11,964 nucleotides of DNA from an uncultured Oscillospiraceae bacterium (GTDB taxonomy: Bacteria > Bacillota > Clostridia > Oscillospirales > Acutalibacteraceae). Below, in pieces: positions 6,191-11,964 of this stretch (positions are counted from its first letter, which is position 1; each line of letters starts with the position of its first letter). The notes under the pieces are model-generated. The model made no database searches. It saw nothing but the letters and a program-made list of their open reading frames with translations, and was not told where the DNA came from. Position numbers and translations under genes: made by a program. The DNA is taken from NCBI GenBank assembly GCA_900546735.1, contig URDW01000060.1, positions 1-11,964 on the forward strand, read 5' to 3'.

Positions 6191-7795
6191 TCAAGCCTCG
6201 TCGCTGAGCTTGTCAACGACTTTGACTTTGATATTTTCCGTTTCATCCTCGTCAAGATTCAGGGCAGACGGTGTCGTTACGATTTTATCGCCGGCTTTCA
6301 GACCGTCGGTCACCTCATACTGCGTATCGGACGTGGCGCCGGTCGTGATCTGAACCTTAGAGATGGTGGAATCCTCTTCATTATAGACCCAGACATAAGA
6401 GCCCGTCTTCTCCAGCACCAGCGACTCGATCGGAATAACGACAATGTTTTCATGGTTGCCGACCGAGATCGTGACGTCGGTGTCAAACCCGATGATCAGG
6501 GCATCGTCCGGATTGGTGACGGTGACCTGGCATTCCACGCCTGCACCCGAGGCGCCGAGGCTGGACAGGCCGCTGATACCGGCCATGGAACCGACGCTGT
6601 CGAGCAGGCCGGAGGTATCGCCGCCGGAAGCCGTGGGCGAAACAAAACTGACCACACCCTCATACTGGCCGTTGTTCACCGACGCGGGCATGCCCTCTTT
6701 GACTTTCAGCGCGTCATACTTGCCAAGCGAGATCGTAACGGTCAGGCTGTCGGTATTTTGCAGGGTAATGCCCTGGCTCATCAGCGTGGTCTGCTGACCC
6801 GCAACCAGGTCACAGGCGGTGATCACACCGTCGAACGCCGCTGTCCAGCCGGCGCTCATGCTGTCGGCCTGCGCCTGCATCGATTCCAGTGCGGAGGCAG
6901 CCGTATCCACCACGCTTTTTTGGGCAGAAACAAGCGTGTCGCCCGACTGCGCCTTGTAAATTTCTTTCTGGGCATACAGCGCAGCCAGCTGCACCTCAGC
7001 GGACGCGAGCTGCGCAGCATCGCTTTGGGTGACCTGCTGGACCATGCCGTTCCAGTCTACATCTGCTACCGCCTGACGGACTGCGTCGGCAAGTGCGTCG
7101 GAATCCAGACCGAGTTCGGGCAGCGCTTTTTGAACAGCCTGCACAATGGCCTGTGTGATCGACTCCGCGTCTGTATTGCCGGCAGCGATCTGTTTCGCAA
7201 GCTCCTCTGACACCACAGACAGGATCTGCGACACGGTAGAAGAATCCGAGATCAGCTTGGAAAGGCTGTCGGAAACATCGGCCATGACACCGGACACCGC
7301 GCCGGACACAAGTGCGCCGACGTCTGTGTTGGCCACAGCGTTTTCCAAACGGTCCTTTTCCGCCTCCAGGGTGCTGATCTGGCTTTCCGTTGCCTTAAGA
7401 TTTTTTTCAGCGGCCTGCTGCGACTGCACGGCCGAATCGTAAGAAGCCTTGGCCGAATCGTACGATGCAGACAGCGAACGGATCTGCTCATCAAGGGCGG
7501 AGGTGTCAAACGTGGCAAGCACGTCGCCCGCTTTCACATGGTCGCCGACCTGCACAAGCACCTCTTTTACCGTGGCTACAAGCTGTGTTTTGTAGCTTTT
7601 TTCCGCACCGGCCGAAATCGTGCCGGTGCCCTCGACCACCTCATCGATGCTGCCGGTTGAAATGTCTGTCAGCGTCACTTGCGTTTTGGCGGAATTCGCC
7701 TGCACGACCACGACGGAAACGACCACGATCGCCACAACAAGCACTGCACAGATGGCAATGATCAGACCTTTTTTGCTTTTTTTGATTTGCGCCAT
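6191..7795 (-). CDS. HlyD/MacA-type membrane fusion (adaptor) protein
   Basis: This is the periplasmic-adaptor-like subunit of an ABC export system, here anchored outside a Gram-positive membrane. The 534 residues comprise a basic N-terminus and membrane anchor (10-31), a beta strand and first lipoyl half-motif (about 60-97, with VKEVLVQVGDHVKAGDVLATF), coiled-coil arm 1 (about 100-153), an Ala/Ser/Val-rich insert (about 155-257), coiled-coil arm 2 (about 258-314), the second lipoyl half (about 316-340), a beta-barrel region, and a C-terminal membrane-proximal domain with the typical VIPIESLVLEKTGSYVWV segment. It is longer than the usual 350-450 residues because of the insert and a Gly/Ser-rich segment near residue 400. 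A GAGGGAG ribosome site lies just upstream of the ATG. It is the first gene of a two-gene operon with the permease. Confidence 0.87.
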   Translation of the reverse strand: MAQIKKSKKGLIIAICAVLVVAIVVVSVVVVQANSAKTQVTLTDISTGSIDEVVEGTGTISAGAEKSYKTQLVATVKEVLVQVGDHVKAGDVLATFDTSALDEQIRSLSASYDSAKASYDSAVQSQQAAEKNLKATESQISTLEAEKDRLENAVANTDVGALVSGAVSGVMADVSDSLSKLISDSSTVSQILSVVSEELAKQIAAGNTDAESITQAIVQAVQKALPELGLDSDALADAVRQAVADVDWNGMVQQVTQSDAAQLASAEVQLAALYAQKEIYKAQSGDTLVSAQKSVVDTAASALESMQAQADSMSAGWTAAFDGVITACDLVAGQQTTLMSQGITLQNTDSLTVTISLGKYDALKVKEGMPASVNNGQYEGVVSFVSPTASGGDTSGLLDSVGSMAGISGLSSLGASGAGVECQVTVTNPDDALIIGFDTDVTISVGNHENIVVIPIESLVLEKTGSYVWVYNEEDSTISKVQITTGATSDTQYEVTDGLKAGDKIVTTPSALNLDEDETENIKVKVVDKLSDEA

Positions 7796-7839
7796 ACGAC
7801 TCCCTCATTCGATTTATTATACAGAAAAATATTTATTAA

Positions 7840-7853
7840 CAGCTTATAAGCTG
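7840..7853. promoter_or_regulatory. 14-bp perfect palindrome, candidate operator
   Basis: CAGCTTATAAGCTG reads identically on both strands. It lies about 10-24 bases downstream of the start predicted from the promoter at 7870-7897, and upstream of a second TATAAT (7821-7816) that lacks a good -35. The position fits a repressor site for the efflux operon, but no regulator gene is next to it, so the role is inferred. Confidence 0.4.
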
Positions 7854-7869
7854 CGCAAGAACAACCCTA

Positions 7870-7897
7870 AATATATCACAACCAGTAAAAATGTCAA
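7870..7897 (-). promoter_or_regulatory. Sigma-A promoter of the MFP-permease operon
   Basis: On the - strand: -35 TTGACA (7897-7892), a 16-base spacer, and -10 TATATT (7875-7870) preceded by TGA, an extended -10 form. The predicted start near 7863 gives a leader of about 68 nt. It separates the efflux pair from the pur genes upstream. Confidence 0.8.
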
Positions 7898-7943
7898 CAA
7901 CTTTTTGTAAACGTCCAAGAATTGTTTAACGACTGTTCACAAT

Positions 7944-9236
7944 TCAATCATTTTCGCTGCCGGCAGCGGCCTGCAACGCACGCTGCCCGATGTCGCGGCG
8001 ATAATGCGCACCGTCAAAATGGATCTTCAGCACAGCCGCATAAGCTTTGTCCAGCGCAGCCTGCAGCGTAGTACCCATAGCCGTTACGCCAAGCACGCGG
8101 CCGCCGCTCGTCACCAAACGGCCGTCCTGCAGCGCGGTGCCGGCATGGTAAACGGTAACGCCATCGAGCTGGCCGTTTTGCAGACCCGTGATCTCCAGAC
8201 CCTTGGGGTAAGATTTCGGGTAGCCGCCAGAGGCCATGATAACGCAGGCGCTGGCCTCGTCGCTCCACTCGATCTCAAGGTCGGCAAGCGTTTCATTTTC
8301 AATGGCATCAAAAATATCCATAATATCCGTCTTCAGGCGCGGCAAAACGACCTGTGTTTCCGGGTCGCCGAAGCGGCAGTTATATTCAATAACTTTCGGT
8401 CCCTTTGGCGTAAGCATAAGTCCGAAATAGAGACAGCCTTTAAACGGGCGCCCTTCCGCATTCATTGCATTAATAGTCGGCAGAAAAATTTCATCCATAC
8501 ACTGTTTAGCAACGTCGTCCGTATAATACGGATTAGGGCTGACGGTGCCCATGCCGCCCGTGTTCAGGCCGCGGTCGCCGTCCAGCGCGCGCTTATGGTC
8601 CATGGAAGAAACCATGGGGCGCACGCACTTGCCGTCTGTAAACGCCAGCACGCTGACTTCCGGCCCGGTCAAGAACTCCTCCACGACCACATGGTTGCCG
8701 GATTCGCCGAAGATCTTATCCTCCATGATGGAATGCAGGCCCGCCTCAGCTTCTTCCATGGTTTCGGCCAGGATCACGCCCTTGCCCAGCGCAAGGCCGT
8801 CTGCTTTGATAACAGCCGGAAACGTATTCTGCCTGCGGATATGATCGAGCGCTGCGTGCGGATCGTCAAACACAGCATAGCCGGCCGTCGGAATGCCGTA
8901 TTTTTGCATCAGATTTTTAGAAAACACCTTGCTGCCCTCAATAATAGCAGCATTGGCGCGCGGGCCGAAGGTTTTAAAGCCCTTTTCATTCAGCGCATCG
9001 ACCATGCCGAGCACCAGCGGGTCATCCGGCGCAACCACGACCAGATCGGGCTGCAGTTCCTGTGCCAGAGCGACCATGCCCGGGATATCGGTCGCGGCCA
9101 CATTGCAGCAGGTGGCATCGTAAGAGATGCCGCCGTTGCCGGGTGCACAGTAGATTTGATCCACACGGCTGCTTTCCTTGATTTTCCGAATCAGGGCATG
9201 TTCACGGCCGCCCCCGCCGACGACTAAAACTTTCAT
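7944..9236 (-). CDS. purD: Phosphoribosylamine-glycine ligase (GAR synthetase)
   Basis: PurD joins phosphoribosylamine and glycine using ATP, the second step of de novo purine synthesis. The 430-residue protein has the usual bacterial length and ATP-grasp order: N-domain VVGGGGREHAL (5-15), GPRANAAIIEGSK (91-103), ATP-binding KADGLALGKG (144-153), VVVEEFLTGPEVS (183-195), GDRGLNTGGMG (220-230), and metal-binding EYNCRFGDPETQ (284-295). AAGGAG lies eight bases before the ATG. It is the last gene of the pur cluster here. A hairpin sits in the 53-base gap after purO, and no convincing terminator follows the stop, so read-through into the efflux operon is possible. Confidence 0.97.
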   Translation of the reverse strand: MKVLVVGGGGREHALIRKIKESSRVDQIYCAPGNGGISYDATCCNVAATDIPGMVALAQELQPDLVVVAPDDPLVLGMVDALNEKGFKTFGPRANAAIIEGSKVFSKNLMQKYGIPTAGYAVFDDPHAALDHIRRQNTFPAVIKADGLALGKGVILAETMEEAEAGLHSIMEDKIFGESGNHVVVEEFLTGPEVSVLAFTDGKCVRPMVSSMDHKRALDGDRGLNTGGMGTVSPNPYYTDDVAKQCMDEIFLPTINAMNAEGRPFKGCLYFGLMLTPKGPKVIEYNCRFGDPETQVVLPRLKTDIMDIFDAIENETLADLEIEWSDEASACVIMASGGYPKSYPKGLEITGLQNGQLDGVTVYHAGTALQDGRLVTSGGRVLGVTAMGTTLQAALDKAYAAVLKIHFDGAHYRRDIGQRALQAAAGSEND

Positions 9237-9250
9237 AAAACGTTCTCCTT

Positions 9251-9285
9251 AAAAAGACAGGCAAAGGGCAGGATCTGCCCTTTGC
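9251..9285 (-). promoter_or_regulatory. Terminator-like hairpin between purO and purD
   Basis: On the - strand a perfect 11-bp stem (arms 9285-9275 and 9271-9261, 3-base loop) is followed, after a 5-base spacer, by T5 (9255-9251), which runs straight into the purD ribosome site AAGGAG. The offset T-run makes it a weak terminator at best. It may tune purD level or block RNA decay. Confidence 0.6.
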
Positions 9286-9289
9286 ACCG

Positions 9290-10003
9290 TTACTGATTTT
9301 TATTGACGATCCTGCTCTGTGCCTCGCCGGTCTTAAGATCGACAAAACGGGTAAAGAGAGAAACTTTGTTGTCTTTGTTGAGTGCAGTCCAGATATTGGC
9401 GGTAAAATCCTCGATGTCGCCGGCGATCTGCACGCAGACCGGTTCACCGGCAAAGCTCGGCAGCGGCGCGCCGTCACCAATATAAGTATGCACAAAATGA
9501 CCCACACCGGCACGCGGCGCGTCGTATTCAAAGAAAAAGCGCTCGCAGACAGACGCGTCACCGTCGGCCGATTTCAGAACCGACAGCCTGTAAGCGCCGT
9601 CTTTTTCAAGCAGACCGGAGATACGCGGCGTGTAGTTCGGTGCATCCGGTTCAAATTTGCGGGTGCGCAGCGCTTCCTCAAAGGTTTTGCCCTGCTGGAA
9701 CGCCGCATAGACCGTGTCGGTCTGGTCGCCGTTTGTAACGATGGTGCGTTCCCCGTAAACCAGCACCGGGTTGTAAATGATCAGGCTGGGGTCAGTCATT
9801 TTGCTTTCGTCAAACGCTTTGGTGCGGATGCCGCCGCGTTCGTTCTCTTCAAAAACACGGTTGCGGCTGTTTTCGCTGCGCCCCATGATGAAGTACGCGA
9901 TCACCCCGAAGCGTGCATCGGCACTCTGGCCCAGAATGATGCCGCGGCCGGGATAAGAATTTTCAGAAAGCAGTGCAGATATATTATGTATTTTCACAGT
10001 CAT
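9290..10003 (-). CDS. purO: IMP cyclohydrolase, PurO type
   Basis: This enzyme closes FAICAR to IMP, the last step of purine synthesis. Most bacteria use the cyclohydrolase domain of bifunctional PurH; this protein instead resembles the single-domain archaeal-style PurO family (IMP_cyclohyd, Ntn-like fold). What is visible is an N-terminal SENSYPGRGIILG segment (13-25) like the YxGR start of PurO, followed by FGVIAYFIMGRSENSRNR and a 237-residue length typical of the family. Start choice: ATG at 10003 is used. A TTG at 10018 overlaps the purN stop and is unlikely. A GTG at 9997 has the better-spaced AAAGGA site (7 bases) and is a real alternative. It follows purN by 11 bases. The matching AICAR formyltransferase is not adjacent. 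The identification rests on motif memory and operon context. Confidence 0.82.
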   Translation of the reverse strand: MTVKIHNISALLSENSYPGRGIILGQSADARFGVIAYFIMGRSENSRNRVFEENERGGIRTKAFDESKMTDPSLIIYNPVLVYGERTIVTNGDQTDTVYAAFQQGKTFEEALRTRKFEPDAPNYTPRISGLLEKDGAYRLSVLKSADGDASVCERFFFEYDAPRAGVGHFVHTYIGDGAPLPSFAGEPVCVQIAGDIEDFTANIWTALNKDNKVSLFTRFVDLKTGEAQSRIVNKNQ

Positions 10004-10014
10004 TTCCTTTCTCT

Positions 10015-10634
<620 letters not shown>

Positions 10635-10641
<7 letters not shown>

Positions 10642-11678
10642 AGTTCCACACCGGCTTCCCCGGCAGTGACGGCGCCGATCACGGCCGCCTCTTCGCCGGC
10701 TTCCTGCAGGACCTGCACAGCGCGGTCTGCATCTGCCTCAGGAACAGCAACGATCAGACCCGTGCCCATGTTGAACGTGTTATACATGTCATGCTCCGAA
10801 ATATTGCCCTCTTTTTGGATCACATCAAAGATCGGCAGGCGGAAAAGCTTTGCCTTTTCGATCACGGCGCGGCAGCCGGGCTTCAGCATGCGCGGCACGT
10901 TTTCGTAAAAACCGCCGCCGGTGATATGCGAAACCGCGTGCACAGAAACCGCCTCCATAAGGGCAAACAGCGGTTTTACATAAATGCGTGTAGGCGCCAG
11001 CAGCACTTCGCCGAGCGGCGCGCCGAGCTCGGGGTACACTTTGTTTACGATTTCTGCGTTCTGATCGATTTGGAACACCTTACGAATCAGCGAAAAACCG
11101 TTGGAATGTACACCGCTCGAACGAACACCGATCAGCACGTCGCCGGGCTGCAGTGCCGAAGCGTCGATCAGATCGCTTTTTTCTGCAATACCGACGGAGA
11201 AACCAGCCAGGTCATATTCCTCTGCCGGCATCATACCGGGATGCTCCGCCGTCTCACCGCCGACAAGCGCACAGCCGGCCTGGACACAGCCGTCGGCAAC
11301 GCCCTTAACTATTTGCTCGATCACGGCCGGATCATTTTTACCGCAGGCAATGTAATCCAGGAAAAAGAGCGGCTTTGCACCGGCACAGGCAATGTCGTTT
11401 ACACACATGGCCACACAGTCAATGCCGATCGTGTCGTGTTTACCAAGCAGAAAGGCCACTTTCAGCTTCGTGCCGACGCCGTCCGTACCCGACACAAGCA
11501 CCGGTTCGCGGTACGCAGCCGTATCGAGCCCGAAAAGGGCGCCGAAACCGCCGATGTCAGACAGCACACCCGGAATACGCGTGCGGCTGACATGAGATTT
11601 CATGCGTTCGACCGCCTCGTAACCGGCCGTAATATCTACGCCGGCACTGGCGTAACTTTCACTATAACTTTTCTCCAT
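10635..11678 (-). CDS. purM: Phosphoribosylformylglycinamidine cyclo-ligase (AIR synthetase)
   Basis: PurM converts FGAM to AIR with ATP, the fifth step of purine synthesis. The 347-residue product has the standard length and motifs: [15 protein letters not shown] (9-23), [13 protein letters not shown] (63-75), [17 protein letters not shown] (87-103), [11 protein letters not shown] (140-150) and a C-terminal glycine-rich [14 protein letters not shown] segment. GGAGG at 11690-11686 lies seven bases before the ATG. The gene follows purE after only 12 bases and overlaps purN by seven, so all three share a transcript. Confidence 0.97.
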
Positions 11679-11690
11679 AACAGCGCCTCC

Positions 11691-11964
11691 TTAAATTTCA
11701 TCCACAGTTTGCTGCAGTGCAGCGTCTTTTTGCAAAACGGTCTCTGCCATTTCTACGCGCATATCGCTGAGCTTCTGCGCAAGAGCATCGTCCGTGACGG
11801 CAAGGATCTCTGCAGCGTAGAGCGCAGCATTCTTGGCGGCATTCACACCTACGGACGCGACCGGGATGCCCGGCGGCATCATAACGGTAGACAAAAGCGC
11901 ATCCATGCCGTCAAAGCAGGAACTTTTGCAGGGAATGCCGATGACCGGCAGCGTTGTGGAGGCG
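11691..11964 (-). CDS. purE: N5-CAIR mutase, C-terminal part (cut by window edge)
   Basis: PurE moves the carboxylate of N5-CAIR to give CAIR. Only the last 90 or so codons are present; the reading frame is open to base 11964, with the first full codon at 11963. The visible part begins ASTTLPVIGIPCKSS and continues FDGMDALLSTVMMPPGIPVASVGVNAAKNAALYAAEIL. This is the conserved class I PurE pattern of TTLPVIGVP, a LDSLLS-type helix, MPGGVPVATV and AKNAxLLAAxIL. An ATG at 11906 inside the window is internal and not the start. It is the most upstream pur gene seen; purF, purC and others would be expected further upstream. Confidence 0.93.
   Translation of the reverse strand, partial: ASTTLPVIGIPCKSSCFDGMDALLSTVMMPPGIPVASVGVNAAKNAALYAAEILAVTDDALAQKLSDMRVEMAETVLQKDAALQQTVDEI

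Noticed and set aside
7816..7821. TATAAT as a second promoter of the efflux operon
   Set aside because: No acceptable -35 lies 16-18 bases upstream; the TTGACA/TATATT pair at 7870-7897 is much better.
7919..7945. Inverted repeat (GAATTGT/ACAATTC) overlapping the purD stop as a terminator
   Set aside because: It is AT-rich with an interrupted stem and no T-run on either side, so I do not call it a terminator.
8004..9227. Long 407-codon open frame on + opposite purD
   Set aside because: It is an antisense shadow of a clear purD gene, has no ribosome site, and shows a His/Arg/Ala-rich composition typical of reverse-frame reading.

Overview
The window reads as a draft-assembly contig end from a spore-forming, gut-type Clostridia bacterium, most likely in or near Oscillospiraceae/Ruminococcaceae. 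The taxonomy is an inference. It rests on the germination protein YpeB, consensus sigma-A promoters with T-run intrinsic terminators, strong AAGGAG/GGAGG ribosome sites, a clostridial-style pur operon that uses a PurO-type IMP cyclohydrolase, and an N-acetylhexosamine 1-kinase typical of mucin and milk-glycan users. Bases 1-49 are not biological: they are an untrimmed Illumina Nextera adapter with its i5 index.

Layout: (a) 58-1781, + strand: ypeB (its usual partner sleB would lie beyond the contig end) and a small Thr/Ser-rich lipoprotein, closed by a strong hairpin terminator shared with the convergent next gene. (b) 1851-3592, - strand: an antibiotic-resistance-type ABC-F ribosome protection protein of the Lsa/CplR kind. 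It sits behind a consensus promoter and a leader of about 230 nt holding a 7-codon upstream ORF, a switchable hairpin and a complete intrinsic terminator, which is the layout of a drug-inducible attenuator. (c) 3622-4855, - strand: nahK as a single-gene unit with its own promoter and terminator. (d) 4860-7897, - strand: a two-gene operon of a membrane fusion protein and a MacB/FtsX-type permease, with its own promoter, a 14-bp palindrome and a terminator, but no ATPase gene. (e) 7944-11964, - strand: purine operon purE(partial)-purM-purN-purO-purD.

The pur genes act together in de novo IMP synthesis: PurD makes GAR, PurN formylates it, PurM closes the imidazole ring, PurE handles the carboxylation step and PurO closes the second ring. 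The AICAR formyltransferase that PurO needs is not between purO and purD and must be elsewhere. The other units look independently transcribed.

The best candidate for a little-described regulatory system is the ABC-F leader (3324-3592). The most unusual protein features are the roughly 100-residue insert at the coiled-coil tip of the membrane fusion protein and the methionine-rich extracellular patch in its permease partner.
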